This document shows positions 16,430 to 25,214 of a DNA stretch of 47,319 nt, piece after piece (the first letter of the stretch is position 1; every line of letters starts with the position of its first letter). The stretch covers positions 1 through 47,319 of the forward strand of contig CALUOX010000005.1 of the NCBI GenBank assembly GCA_944322375.1. The letters run 5' to 3'. Made by a program: the position numbers and the translations under genes. Below the pieces are notes generated by a model. That model did no database searches, was not told the origin of the DNA, and worked only from the letters and a program-made list of their open reading frames with translations. The DNA comes from an uncultured Alistipes sp. (lineage in GTDB: Bacteria > Bacteroidota > Bacteroidia > Bacteroidales > Rikenellaceae).

Positions 16430-17038
16430 ATGCGCCTCAAACCGCCGAAATTCATCCGCTGGCTGATGCCTGACCTCATCTGGGAGATGAAGGACAAGTC
16501 GGCCATCTACCTCACCTTCGATGACGGTCCCACACCCGGCATTACCGAGTGGATTCTTTCGACGCTCGACAAGTACGATGCCAAAGCGACGTTTTTCGTG
16601 CTGGGCAAGAACGTGGAGATGTATCCCGATCTCTACCAGCGGATCGTCGATGCCGGGCACCGCATAGGCAACCACACCTATTCGCACCAGAAGGGGTGGG
16701 GCATGAGCCTCGAACGATATATCGAAGACGTCGATTTCGCAAACGACCTGCTCCACACGGAGCTCTTCCGACCACCCTACGCACGCATCACGCCCGCACA
16801 GACCCGGGCACTGGCCAAACGCTACAAGCTCGTGATGTGGGACATCATCTCGCGCGACTACAACCGCAGTCTGTCGCCGCGTACCTGTCTGCGCAACGTC
16901 ACGCGCTATCTCGAGGGTGGATCGATCGTCGTCTTCCACGACTCCGAGAAGTCGTTCCGCAACATGAGCTACGCACTGCCGCGAACGCTCGAGGCGATTC
17001 GGAAGATGGGGCTCAAATGCAAGTCGATCGACCTCTGA
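16430..17038 (+). CDS. NodB-type polysaccharide deacetylase
   Basis: 202 residues with no signal peptide. NodB motifs are all present: TFDDGP (Asp31/Asp32), the metal-binding H82-x3-H86 in GNHTYSH, the RPPYARITPAQ groove motif, MWDIISRDYN, and VFHDSEKS near the C-terminus. These enzymes remove N- or O-acetyl groups from glycans such as peptidoglycan or chitin-like oligomers using a divalent metal. The N-terminal RLKPPKFIRWLMPDLIW segment is basic and aromatic and could sit on the membrane. The start at 16430 is chosen because it follows the -7 box and is the last Met before the fold; the frame extends upstream only through low-complexity sequence. Confidence 0.9.
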   Translation: MRLKPPKFIRWLMPDLIWEMKDKSAIYLTFDDGPTPGITEWILSTLDKYDAKATFFVLGKNVEMYPDLYQRIVDAGHRIGNHTYSHQKGWGMSLERYIEDVDFANDLLHTELFRPPYARITPAQTRALAKRYKLVMWDIISRDYNRSLSPRTCLRNVTRYLEGGSIVVFHDSEKSFRNMSYALPRTLEAIRKMGLKCKSIDL

Positions 17039-17186
17039 CCTCATGCGATATGCCAGTTCCGGACAAGCCGCATCCATAGCGGAAACGGACGGACGGATAC
17101 ATGCCGCGTCGCAGAAGCGGAACGATTATGGTCGGAAGCCCCTCCTCCGGTCGAAAAAAGAGAAGAAGGAACTTTCGATGAAAAAG

Positions 17187-17215
17187 TTGCAATTGTAATT
17201 TTTTTTGTAATTTTG
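17187..17215 (+). promoter_or_regulatory. efp promoter
   Basis: TTG (17187-17189), 18 nt, TAATTTTG (17208-17215). The leader to the ATG at 17253 is about 30 nt. Confidence 0.7.
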
Positions 17216-17252
17216 TGCGCTATTGACAAATCATCACAAATAACGATACCCT

Positions 17253-17819
17253 ATGGCAACTACAGCTGATATCAAAATCGGAGCCTGCATCGAGCTGGAC
17301 GGCAAGACCTATCAGATCGTCGATTTCCAGCACGTAAAGCCGGGAAAAGGTCCCGCTTTCGTCCGCACGAAACTCAAGAATCTGGAAAACGGCCGCGTCG
17401 TTGACAACACCTTCTCGGCCGGCGCCAAGGTAGAATTCGTACGCGTGGAGCGTCGTCCCTACCAGTTTACCTATGAGGATGATCTGGGCGCGCACTTCAT
17501 GCACACCGAGACCTTCGAGGAGATCAACATCGACAAGAATCTCATCACGAACTACGATCTGATGGCCGACGGCCAGATCGTCGAGGTGATGTTCCACACC
17601 GAGAAGGAGACCGTGCTTTCGGCCGAGCTGCCGCCGATCGTCGATATGGAGGTAACCTATACCGAGCCGGGAATCAAGGGCGATACCGCTTCGACCAACT
17701 CGCTCAAGCCCGCAACGGTCAACACGGGAGCTACGATTCGCGTGCCGCTCTTCATCAATACGGGCGACAAGATCCGCGTCGATACGCGCACGCGCGAATA
17801 CGTGGAGCGTATAAAGTAA
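17253..17819 (+). CDS. efp: Elongation factor P
   Basis: 188 residues, three beta-barrel domains as expected. The tip loop reads [10 protein letters not shown], with Lys32 at the position that contacts the peptidyl-tRNA and is modified in many bacteria. The C-terminal signature [29 protein letters not shown] is intact. EF-P relieves ribosome stalling at polyproline. Transcribed alone, it ends at the hairpin at 17955-17989. Confidence 0.98.
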   Translation: MATTADIKIGACIELDGKTYQIVDFQHVKPGKGPAFVRTKLKNLENGRVVDNTFSAGAKVEFVRVERRPYQFTYEDDLGAHFMHTETFEEINIDKNLITNYDLMADGQIVEVMFHTEKETVLSAELPPIVDMEVTYTEPGIKGDTASTNSLKPATVNTGATIRVPLFINTGDKIRVDTRTREYVERIK

Positions 17820-17954
17820 CCGACGCCAACGCACCCCGCCGACCGGCCGCATGAGACGCCGCACGGCGGAGCAGGCGACAGGTTCCGGAAAGGGAGGCAA
17901 CCTCTGTCCGACCTTCCGAAACGGCTCGGTTGCCGAGACCACAAAAGAGTTGAG

Positions 17955-17995
17955 AGATGCCCCTGTTTCGCATGGAAACAGGGGCATCTTCTTCC
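17955..17995 (+). terminator. efp terminator
   Basis: 14-bp stem AGATGCCCCTGTTT with its complement, 7-nt loop, then TTCTTCC. Confidence 0.8.
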
Positions 17996-18251
17996 GTGTC
18001 TTGTACGCGGTCCCGCTCCGAACAGCTCCGCAACTCCATCCCGCCGGCTCCTGCCAGGACAGGCCCGGGCATGCCGTATTGCACCGGACCGAACTGTACG
18101 GGCCATGCTGAACCGGACCTCGCTGTACGGATCGCTGTACAAGCCCGCGCCAGGCTGCTCCATGCCGGAACGCTCCGTGCCGGAACAAACGATTCCTCCC
18201 GCCATACCTCACACGAAGCATCAGCCTCATCGCGACACCCTGCAATCACAA

Positions 18252-18279
18252 CAAGGCCGCTCCATTCGGAGCAGCCTTG
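18252..18279 (-). terminator. Possible lysC terminator
   Basis: 12-bp stem with one wobble pair on the minus strand and GAAT loop, then TTGTTGTGATT. The T-tract is weak. It lies 53 bp after the lysC stop. Confidence 0.5.
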
Positions 18280-18331
18280 CCGAATCTTGACGGAGGAAAC
18301 TTCTTTTTTTTCTTTTTCTTCCTCCCCCCCG

Positions 18332-19585
18332 TTATTTCTTGCGCACAATACGCACCGTCGATTGCGTCGCCTGACGCACATAGACTTTCGGCGTATAGCA
18401 GTATCTGCGCAACAGCTCGTCGGTATAGCCACGGATGGTAAGCAGCTCCATATCCTCGATCTTCATGACATCGAACCCTTCGTCCCGGAACTCGGCCACG
18501 GCCTCGTCGATGTGCCAGGAGTTATCGACACACAGACCCAGATTGACCGCCGAATTGTGGATCAGATTGGCCTTGATGCGGTAACGCTCCAGCAACGAGA
18601 AGATCGTCGCGAACTTCTCCTCAAGCACGAACGAGAAGTCGCGCGAACGAATGGTCAGAAAGACCTGATCCTTCTTCAGGATCAGAATCGGCACCGTCAC
18701 GTTCACCGACGACCCGCGGATGACCGTTCCCGGCTTGCGCTTGTCGCCGAACGGCCGCACATAGAGCGGAATGTTCTTGTTCTGCAGCGGCTTGATCGTC
18801 TTCGGATGGATGATCTGCGCACCGCTGTATGCCAGTTCGATCGTATCGAGGTAGTTCAGCTCCTTGATCTGTACGGCATCGGGGAAGATCTTGGGATCGG
18901 CGTTGAGCACGCCATCGACATCTTTCCACACCGACATCGACTCGGCGCCGAGAATATTGGCCACAACCGCCGCCGAATAGTCCGAACCTTCACGTCCCAG
19001 CGTTGTCGTCGTACCGTCGGGGGCGCCGCCGATAAATCCCTGCCCGATGAAGACCGACTCCTGCGCCCCTTCCACCTCGGCCAGCAGGCGGAATGACGAA
19101 GCCTCGATATCGACCGAAGCATCCTTGTGCCGCTGCTGCGTCACCAGCGCCTTGCGCATGTCCACCCAATGGTTGGGCACACCCGCCGAAGCGAGGTACT
19201 CCGAGACGACCGTCGTCGAGAGCAGCTCTCCGTAGGCGACAATCAGGTCGTACCACAACTCCGCATCGGAGGCGCGGTAAGCGGGCTGCGCCGTGACCTG
19301 CTCCAGCTCCGAAAAGAGCGCTTCGACACGCTCCAGCCGCGTGGGGCCATGCCACAGATCGTCAATGATGGCGGCATGGTACTCCCGCAACTGCGCAATT
19401 TCAGCGGCAATCCGTTCCCGATCGCCGTGCTGCACGCCCTGAAAAACCCGTTCGAGGGCATTGGTCGTTTTACCCATCGCCGAGACGATGATGAACAGAT
19501 TGCGCTCGTCGCAGATGATGTTGTGCAGGTTGCGCACGCCCTCGGCATTCCGGACCGAGGCGCCGCCGAATTTATAAACCTTCAT
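18332..19585 (-). CDS. lysC: Aspartate kinase (monofunctional)
   Basis: 417 residues. The kinase domain opens with KFGGASVRNAEGV (residues 5-17) and contains the GREGSDYSAAVVA motif and KDVDGVLNADPKI. A C-terminal ACT-type regulatory region follows, with ILKKDQVFLTIRSRDFSF. There is no homoserine dehydrogenase domain. It phosphorylates aspartate, the first step toward lysine/DAP, threonine and methionine; asd (33501) and dapD (22338) provide later steps. Directly after the stop is a run of seven G in the RNA sense (complement of 18324-18330). The upstream region (19586-19680) shows no riboswitch that I can recognise. Confidence 0.95.
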   Translation of the reverse strand: MKVYKFGGASVRNAEGVRNLHNIICDERNLFIIVSAMGKTTNALERVFQGVQHGDRERIAAEIAQLREYHAAIIDDLWHGPTRLERVEALFSELEQVTAQPAYRASDAELWYDLIVAYGELLSTTVVSEYLASAGVPNHWVDMRKALVTQQRHKDASVDIEASSFRLLAEVEGAQESVFIGQGFIGGAPDGTTTTLGREGSDYSAAVVANILGAESMSVWKDVDGVLNADPKIFPDAVQIKELNYLDTIELAYSGAQIIHPKTIKPLQNKNIPLYVRPFGDKRKPGTVIRGSSVNVTVPILILKKDQVFLTIRSRDFSFVLEEKFATIFSLLERYRIKANLIHNSAVNLGLCVDNSWHIDEAVAEFRDEGFDVMKIEDMELLTIRGYTDELLRRYCYTPKVYVRQATQSTVRIVRKK

Positions 19586-20090
19586 CTCTTCTTCAATTAT
19601 TCGGGTGTCTCTTCACTATTGTAGTTTGTCTGTCTTCCTTCTTCCCCTTCACTTCCTGCCCGAGCCTTTCCGGTCTCCCTTCACGATTCGTTTGCCGGCG
19701 GTCTTTCCGCCGTCCGACTCTGCGAAAAGACTCCATACTCCCTTCATTACCCTTTCACGATTCGTTTACCGGCCTGTCTTTCCGCCGTCCAACTCTTCGA
19801 AAAGGCCCCACACTTCCTTCATTTCCCTTTCTCAATCCGTTTGCCGGCCTGTCTTTCCGCCGCCCGACTCTCGAATAGGTTCCACGGAATTTACCCCCCT
19901 CACTATCCGGTTACCGGTCCGTCAGTCTGTTCCACGGCTCCGCAAAAAGGCTTCCCTGAAACCGCAGTGCTCCGCCGCCAACCGACTGTCCCCCCTCGGT
20001 CCGAGCATCCCATAAAGCATCAATGAACAGGCAGCAACCCGATCCTCTCTGTCGGGATGTGAAACGTCGAAACAAGGCTCCTGCTCCAAT
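19586..20090. other. 505-bp intergenic region with a ~75-bp minisatellite
   Basis: It lies between the start of lysC and the end of the prolyl oligopeptidase gene, both on the minus strand. About half is four tandem degenerate repeats (19680-19930). I could not find a consensus -7 box for lysC. No gene is seen. Confidence 0.65.
19680..19930. repeat. Four degenerate tandem copies of a ~75-bp unit
   Basis: The anchor CGTTTGCCGGCC-TGTCTTTCCGCCG recurs. Its first base lies at about 19689, 19763, 19838 and (diverged) 19908, giving spacing of 74, 75 and 70 bp. Units also share GACTC-TCGAAAAG and CTTCATT-CCCTTTC segments. It lies within the lysC leader or upstream region. Confidence 0.8.
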
Positions 20091-22247
20091 CTACTCTTCC
20101 GTCTCGCCGGCCGGAGCCACGTAAGGCGTATCGGTATTGTAGAAGAGGAATGCATAGCAGTCGGCCGCCTCGGCAATCCGTTTCGACAACGGTTTGCCGG
20201 CGCCGTGGCCGGCATTGCTCTCGATACGGATCAGCACCGGAGCATCGCACGCCTGCGCATGCTGAAGCGTTGCGGCGAACTTGAACGAATGGGCCGGAAC
20301 GACCCGGTCGTCATGATCGCCCGTCGTGATGAGCGTCGCAGGGTAGCAAACGCCTTCGCGGATATTGTGCAGCGGCGAATAGGCGTAGAGTGTCCGGAAT
20401 TCCGCTTCGTTGTCGCTCGTTCCGTACTCGGTCGCCCACCCCCAGCCGATGGTGAAACGGTGGTAGCGCAGCATGTCCATCACGCCGACGGCCGGCAGGC
20501 AGACGGCAAACAGATCGGGACGCTGCACCTCGCAGGCGCCGACCAGCAATCCGCCGTTCGAACCGCCGGCAATGGCCAGCTTCGCCGACGACGTATAACC
20601 CTTCGCAATCAGGAACTCCGCCGCAGCGATAAAGTCGTCGAAGACCTGCTGCTTGCGGTCGAGCATCCCCGCACGGTGCCACTTCTCGCCATACTCCGAA
20701 CCGCCGCGCAGGTTGACCGTCACCACGACGCCGCCCTGCTCCATAAAGAGGATGTATTCGGGTTTGAACGCGGGTGTAAGGTTGATCTGGAAGCCGCCGT
20801 AACCGTACAGATAGCAGGGATTCTGCCCGTCGAGGACAAGTCCCCTGCGGTGCGAGATGAACATCGGCACCCGCGCACCGTCCGTCGAGGTGAAGAAGAT
20901 CTGTTCGGTCACATACTCCGAAGCATCGTATGCGACCTGCGGAGCATGGTAGCGCGTCATGCGTCCCGTCGGAATATCGTACCGATAGATCGATGCCGGA
21001 GCCGTGAAGGTATTGAGCGAGAAGAAGATCTCCTGCTGGTCATCCTTGCAGCCGAAGCTGCCGACCGATCCGATCATCGGCAGCGGGACGTCGGCCTGCC
21101 GGTTTCCGTCGAAATCGTATTTGTAGATCCTGTTCTGCGCATTGTGCAGGTATTTCGCCCACAGATAGCCGCCGCCCGGCTCGACGCCCTCCAGCAGGTC
21201 GTCGCCGTTTTCGGGAATGACCGTCTCCAGCCCGGCGGGACGCTTCAGGTCGATGCGTGCCAGCCGGTAATTGGCTGCGCTGTCGTTCGTTACCACATAG
21301 AGGTGGTCCTCGTGGCACTCGACCGGAGCATAGTCGTGCGCAAAGCCCGGCAGCAGCGTTCGGAACTCCGCCTTCTCGTCCGCAGCGGGACGATAGAGGA
21401 TCTCCGTACCCGACGTACCCTCCGACGAGAGGATAAACAGCCAGCGGCCGTCGCTGCTCTCCCAGCCGTGGAAATAGCGCAACGGATGTTCGGGATCTCC
21501 GTAGATGAGTCTGTCGTCGCGCTGCGCCGTACCCAGGCGGTGGTAGTACACCTTCTGAAATTCATTCTTCGAGGAATAGACGTTGCTCTTCGGAGCGTCG
21601 TAGGCACGGTAAGAGAGACCCCGCAAATCGGCAGCCCACTCGGCGCCGGAGAAGTTCACCCAATCGATAGGGTCCCCGGTCGGCTCGCCCGTCTGCGTGT
21701 CGAGGACATGGATCTTCACCCAGTCCGAGCCCGACTCCGCGGCAGCATAGGCGCACCAGCGGCCGTCATCCGAAAACGACACGTCCACAAGAGCCGTCGT
21801 ACCCTCCTCCGAAAGCGTATTCGGATCGAGGAACAGCTCGCCGGAGGCCGACAGCGTGCGTTTGCGCCACAGCGCCGACTGATTCTGCAGACCGTCGTTG
21901 TAGAAGTAGTAATAATAGTCGCCATGCCGTGCCGGAGCACCCTCCTTCGGATAGTTCGAAAGCTGTGTCAGGCGATCCTGTATCGCCTGACGGCCCGGAA
22001 GCCGATCGAGGTAATCCCGCGTCACGGCATTCTCGGCCTTGACCCAGGCGGCCGTCTCCGCCGAATTGTCGTCCTCAAGCCAACGGTACGGGTCCGCAAC
22101 GCGCGTACCGAAATAATCGTCCACAACGGCCGTGTCGCGTCGCGTATCGGGATAAGGCAAATGGCTCATTTTCCTGACTTTGTTACAACCAGACATCAGC
22201 AATGCCGCCGTTGCGGCGGCCATTGCAGCATACAAGATCCGTTTCAT
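20091..22247 (-). CDS. Prolyl oligopeptidase (S9A), lipoprotein
   Basis: 718 residues. The start at 22247 (MKRILYAAM) gives a lipoprotein signal ending LLMSGC22. After it comes DDYFGTRVADPYRWLEDD, a strong S9A N-terminal signature, and a seven-bladed propeller. The catalytic domain has Ser563 in GGSNGG, Asp646/647 in GDHDDRVVPAHS, and His681 in GHGAGK, near the numbering of the pig enzyme. It cuts short proline-containing peptides after Pro, probably in the periplasm. The reading frame stays open far upstream only because of the composition of the opposite strand. A -7 box on the minus strand lies at 22279-22286. Its promoter overlaps that of dapD. Confidence 0.95.
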   Translation of the reverse strand: MKRILYAAMAAATAALLMSGCNKVRKMSHLPYPDTRRDTAVVDDYFGTRVADPYRWLEDDNSAETAAWVKAENAVTRDYLDRLPGRQAIQDRLTQLSNYPKEGAPARHGDYYYYFYNDGLQNQSALWRKRTLSASGELFLDPNTLSEEGTTALVDVSFSDDGRWCAYAAAESGSDWVKIHVLDTQTGEPTGDPIDWVNFSGAEWAADLRGLSYRAYDAPKSNVYSSKNEFQKVYYHRLGTAQRDDRLIYGDPEHPLRYFHGWESSDGRWLFILSSEGTSGTEILYRPAADEKAEFRTLLPGFAHDYAPVECHEDHLYVVTNDSAANYRLARIDLKRPAGLETVIPENGDDLLEGVEPGGGYLWAKYLHNAQNRIYKYDFDGNRQADVPLPMIGSVGSFGCKDDQQEIFFSLNTFTAPASIYRYDIPTGRMTRYHAPQVAYDASEYVTEQIFFTSTDGARVPMFISHRRGLVLDGQNPCYLYGYGGFQINLTPAFKPEYILFMEQGGVVVTVNLRGGSEYGEKWHRAGMLDRKQQVFDDFIAAAEFLIAKGYTSSAKLAIAGGSNGGLLVGACEVQRPDLFAVCLPAVGVMDMLRYHRFTIGWGWATEYGTSDNEAEFRTLYAYSPLHNIREGVCYPATLITTGDHDDRVVPAHSFKFAATLQHAQACDAPVLIRIESNAGHGAGKPLSKRIAEAADCYAFLFYNTDTPYVAPAGETEE

Positions 22248-22278
22248 CGGTTTACCAACTAACCATGTAAGTAAGAGG

Positions 22279-22286
22279 CAAAGATA
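22279..22286 (-). promoter_or_regulatory. -7 element of the prolyl oligopeptidase gene
   Basis: TATCTTTG on the minus strand (plus strand CAAAGATA), 32 nt before the ATG at 22247. Confidence 0.65.
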
Positions 22287-22309
22287 GGAAAAGTTTCGAA
22301 GATTTTGTG

Positions 22310-22317
22310 TAACTTTG
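22310..22317 (+). promoter_or_regulatory. -7 element of dapD
   Basis: TAACTTTG, 21 nt before the ATG at 22338. It lies 24 bp from the oppositely directed -7 box for the peptidase gene, so the two promoters overlap. Confidence 0.65.
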
Positions 22318-22337
22318 ACCGTCAAAAGCAAAAAACG

Positions 22338-23165
22338 ATGTACGACGAATTGCGAAAAACAATCGAACGGGCCTGGGATGACCGCAGCCTGTTGCAGGAA
22401 GAGACAACCAGAAACGCCATCCGGCAGGTGGTGGAACTCATCGACAAGGGTGCGCTGAGAACGGCCGAACCGACGAATCCCGACCACAGCGAATGGCGGG
22501 TCAACGAGTGGGTCAAGAAGGCGGTAATCCTCTATTTCCCCATCCAGAAGATGCGCACGATGCGCGCCGGAGAGTTGGAATGGTACGACAAGATGGATCT
22601 CAAACACGACTTCGACCGGCTGGGCGTGCGGGCCGTTCCGCATGCCGTGGCGCGTTACGGGGCCTACATCGCTCCGGGAGCCGTACTCATGCCGTCGTAT
22701 GTCAATATCGGCGCCTACGTGGGTGAAGGCACAATGGTCGATACTTGGGCGACGGTCGGTTCCTGCGCTCAGATCGGGCAGCATGTGCATCTCTCCGGCG
22801 GCGTGGGGATCGGCGGCGTACTTGAGCCCGTGCAGGCCGCACCCGTCATCATCGAGGACAACTGCTTCATCGGATCCCGCGCCATCGTGGTCGAGGGGGC
22901 CCATGTCTGCCGCGAAGCGGTCCTCGGTTCGAACACCGTCATCACCGGTTCGACGCACATCATCGATGTCACGGGACCCCAACCGGTCGAATACAAGGGA
23001 TACGTTCCGGCCCGTTCGGTGATCATACCGGGGACATACACGAAAAAATTCCCTGCCGGAGAGTACGGCGTATCGTGCGCACTGATCATCGGACAGCGCA
23101 AGGAATCGACCGACAAGAAGACTTCGCTCAACGACGCCCTGCGCGACTTCGGCGTGACGGTCTGA
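22338..23165 (+). CDS. dapD: Tetrahydrodipicolinate N-succinyltransferase
   Basis: 275 residues, the standard DapD length. An N-terminal helical domain precedes a left-handed beta-helix built of hexapeptide repeats, from about residue 100 to 240 (VARYGAYIAPGAVLMPS, MVDTWATVGSCAQIG, VHLSGGVGIGGVLEP, NCFIGSRAIVVEG). The fold forms trimers and moves succinyl from succinyl-CoA to tetrahydrodipicolinate in DAP/lysine synthesis. Its presence implies the succinylase branch. The start at 22338 (MYDELRKTIE) is chosen because the -7 box is at 22310 and the upstream frame has no starting Met. lysC and asd, which work earlier in the same route, lie elsewhere in the window. Confidence 0.96.
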   Translation: MYDELRKTIERAWDDRSLLQEETTRNAIRQVVELIDKGALRTAEPTNPDHSEWRVNEWVKKAVILYFPIQKMRTMRAGELEWYDKMDLKHDFDRLGVRAVPHAVARYGAYIAPGAVLMPSYVNIGAYVGEGTMVDTWATVGSCAQIGQHVHLSGGVGIGGVLEPVQAAPVIIEDNCFIGSRAIVVEGAHVCREAVLGSNTVITGSTHIIDVTGPQPVEYKGYVPARSVIIPGTYTKKFPAGEYGVSCALIIGQRKESTDKKTSLNDALRDFGVTV

Positions 23166-23777
23166 CTCACCTCCCGAAGTGCCGGAGAGCAGGGGGCAGA
23201 AGCAGGAAAAGCAGGGACAAAAAGAAAAGCCGGTGCAGGAATAGAAACAGGCGAAACTGGAGCAAGAAGAAAAAAGACCGAGCAGGGACAGAAGCAGGAA
23301 AAGCCGGGACAAGAAGAAAAGCCGGCGCAGGAATAGAAACAGGCGAAACTGGAGCAAGAAGAAAAAAGGCCGAGCAGGGACAGAAGCAGGAAAAGCCGGG
23401 ACAAGAAGAAAAGCCGGCGCAGGAATAGAAACAGGCGAAGCTGGAGCAAGAAGAAAAAAGCCGGTGCAGGAACAGAAACAGGCAAAGCTGGAGCAAGAAG
23501 AAAAAAGCCGGCGCAGGAATAGAAACAGGCGAAGCTGGAGCAAGAAAAAAGCCGGTGCAGGAACAGAAACAGGCGAAACTGGAGCAAGAAGAAAAAAGCC
23601 GGTGCAGGAACAGGAGCGGGTCTGAGAGAAATAAGAAGCGAGGCCCGAAAACATTCCGGAGTCCGGACTCTGCGGAGCAGGCAGCTACCATTCCCCAGCG
23701 GATTCATAAACGGATCGCGGCAGATGCATCCGTAATGGAGTCCGCAATACCAAACGACCGATTATCGAATTACCGAC
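23166..23777. other. 612-bp intergenic region made mostly of tandem repeats
   Basis: It lies between dapD and birA. About 23195-23636 is a two-level tandem repeat. The remainder (23637-23777) holds no feature that I can identify, including no consensus promoter for birA. Confidence 0.75.
23195..23636. repeat. Two-level tandem repeat, 47-bp and 92-bp units
   Basis: The anchor AAAAGCCGG(C/T)GCAGGAA starts at 23225, 23317, 23409, 23456, 23503, 23547 and 23594, giving spacing of 92, 92, 47, 47, 44 and 47 bp. The 92-bp unit equals one 47-bp unit (with AACTGGAGCAAGAAGAA) plus a 45-bp relative (with CCGAGCAGGGACAGAAGCAGG). The plus strand is rich in A and G, so the minus strand has no stop in any frame. 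Since 92, 47 and 44 all leave remainder 2 on division by 3, the frame moves with each unit, which argues against coding. Confidence 0.92.
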
Positions 23778-24527
23778 ATGTTCTACCATCTCGAAGAGAC
23801 AACCTCGACGATCGACGTGGCACGCGATCCCCGTTACGTGCACGGAGATGTCATCCAGGCCGAACGGCAGACGGCCGGACGCGGACAGCGCGGACACAAA
23901 TGGCTCAGCCCGGGCGGAGAGAACCTCCTCTTTTCGGTCGTACTCTGCCCGACGTTTCTCCATGCCAACGAACAGTTCCGCATCCTGCAGGTCGTGGCGC
24001 TTGCGCTGACCGACGCCTTCGAATACTACGGACTCGACACCCGCATCAAATGGACCAACGACATCTATGCCGGCGACCGCAAGATGGTGGGCATGCTGAT
24101 CGAACACTCGTTGAACGGCGACCGCATGGCCCGCACGATTGCCGGCATCGGCATCAACGTCAACCAGACGGTATTCGATCCGTCGCTGCCCAACCCCACC
24201 TCGCTGGCGCTCGAAACGGGCCGGACGTTCGATCGTGCGGAGTTGCTTGCACGCTGTCATTCGATTCTCATGCAGCGGTACGCCGCACTGGAGGCCGGGC
24301 GGAAGGAGGAGCTGACCGACGAGTATTGCCGCCGCATGTATCGTTACGGCGCGTCGCAACCGTTCCGCCTGCCTGACGGAACGGAGTTCGTCGGGATCAT
24401 CCAGGGAGCAAAGGCCGACGGTGCGCTGCAGGTCGAGCATCCCGACGGGATCATCCGGGAGTATCTTTTCCGCGAAATCGAATTCATCGTGAAAAAAATG
24501 CCTGCACCGTTGACAGAGAAAAAATAA
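23778..24527 (+). CDS. birA: Biotin-[acetyl-CoA-carboxylase] ligase
   Basis: 249 residues: the catalytic and C-terminal domains only, with no N-terminal DNA-binding domain (class I, monofunctional). The biotinyl-AMP motif is GRGQRGHKW (about 34-42), followed by KWTNDIYAGDRKMVGML, with the catalytic Lys in KWTND. The C-terminal SH3-like domain includes GIIQGAKADGALQVEHPDG. It attaches biotin to the carrier protein of biotin-dependent carboxylases. The gcvH promoter overlaps its 3' end (24511-24540). Confidence 0.95.
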   Translation: MFYHLEETTSTIDVARDPRYVHGDVIQAERQTAGRGQRGHKWLSPGGENLLFSVVLCPTFLHANEQFRILQVVALALTDAFEYYGLDTRIKWTNDIYAGDRKMVGMLIEHSLNGDRMARTIAGIGINVNQTVFDPSLPNPTSLALETGRTFDRAELLARCHSILMQRYAALEAGRKEELTDEYCRRMYRYGASQPFRLPDGTEFVGIIQGAKADGALQVEHPDGIIREYLFREIEFIVKKMPAPLTEKK

Positions 24528-24540
24528 GACGTATCTTTGC
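24511..24540 (+). promoter_or_regulatory. gcvH promoter
   Basis: TTG (24511-24513), 19 nt, TATCTTTG (24533-24540). The -33 box lies in the end of birA. The leader to the gcvH ATG is about 100 nt. Confidence 0.8.
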
Positions 24541-24645
24541 AGAGCCGCAGGCCCGGTTCGGGTCCAGACGCGGCAACGGGATCCAACGGAAAGGGATCAA
24601 CGACAAACCAAGGATCAACAGTCAAATCAAAAAATACAGAACGAT

Positions 24646-25023
24646 ATGAATGTTCCTTCCAATCTGAAGTACTCCAACGACCACGAATGGTGCCGCATGG
24701 AGGGGGATGTTGCCTATGTAGGCATTACGGATTTCGCTCAGAGCCAATTGGGCGACATCGTCTTCATCGATGTTCCGACTGTCGGCGAGCACGTCGGTGC
24801 CGGCGAGGTTTTCGGCACGATCGAGGCTGTCAAGACCGTTTCGGACGCCTTTGCACCTGTTTCGGGCGAGGTCGAGGAGTTCAATCCCGCCGTCGATGCC
24901 GATCCGTCGATCGTCAACAAGGATCCCTATGGCGAAGGCTGGCTCGTAAAGATCAAGGTTTCGGCCCCTGCGGAGTTCGACAAACTGCTCACGCCCGAAC
25001 AATATTCGGAGCTTATCGGTTAA
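24646..25023 (+). CDS. gcvH: Glycine cleavage system H protein
   Basis: 125 residues, normal GcvH length. The lipoyl-attachment motif GTIEAVKTVSDAFAP places the modified lysine at 63. The opening LKYSNDHEWCRMEGDVAYVGITDFAQ and the closing EGWLVKIK are typical. The lipoylated arm carries the aminomethyl group between the P, T and L proteins; none of those genes is nearby. It has its own promoter and a strong terminator, so it is monocistronic. The ~100-nt leader shows no glycine riboswitch that I can recognise. Confidence 0.97.
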   Translation: MNVPSNLKYSNDHEWCRMEGDVAYVGITDFAQSQLGDIVFIDVPTVGEHVGAGEVFGTIEAVKTVSDAFAPVSGEVEEFNPAVDADPSIVNKDPYGEGWLVKIKVSAPAEFDKLLTPEQYSELIG

Positions 25024-25057
25024 AGACATTCGGTCGGACAACCGATCGGAATACAAG

Positions 25058-25090
25058 CGTGCGGCCCGAATCCGGGCCGCACGTCTTTTT
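25058..25090 (+). terminator. gcvH terminator
   Basis: Perfect 11-bp GC-rich stem (25058-25068 with 25073-25083), AATC loop, then TCTTTTT. Confidence 0.92.
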
Positions 25091-25214
25091 CAAGGAGCAG
25101 GGTGAGATTCTGCTTATTTCAGTCCAGAAGGGGGGGGCAATTTCCGACAGTCAATTCCAAGAGGGAGAGGGCTTATTTGACACTTCCTGTCGAGCCTCGA
25201 ATCACACTCTACCC

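Larger units (their letters stand above)
17820..18331. other. 512-bp convergent intergenic region
   Basis: It lies between the 3' ends of efp and lysC, with a terminator for each (17955-17995 and 18252-18279). A T-rich/C7 stretch (about 18301-18330) lies directly beside the lysC stop. No gene is seen. Confidence 0.65.

Noticed and set aside
20091..23654. A very long open frame on the minus strand covering the peptidase, the opposite strand of dapD and the repeat
   Set aside because: Only 20091-22247 has domain content and a lipoprotein signal. The rest is antisense to dapD and to a purine-rich repeat that lacks stops by composition.
22769..23707. Leu/Phe-rich repeat 'membrane protein' frames on the minus strand
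   Set aside because: All three frames are open because of the C/T-rich strand, unit lengths shift the frame, and there is no start signal or promoter.
24541..24645. Glycine riboswitch in the gcvH leader
   Set aside because: The ~100-nt leader lacks the conserved tandem aptamer cores; nothing recognisable is present.
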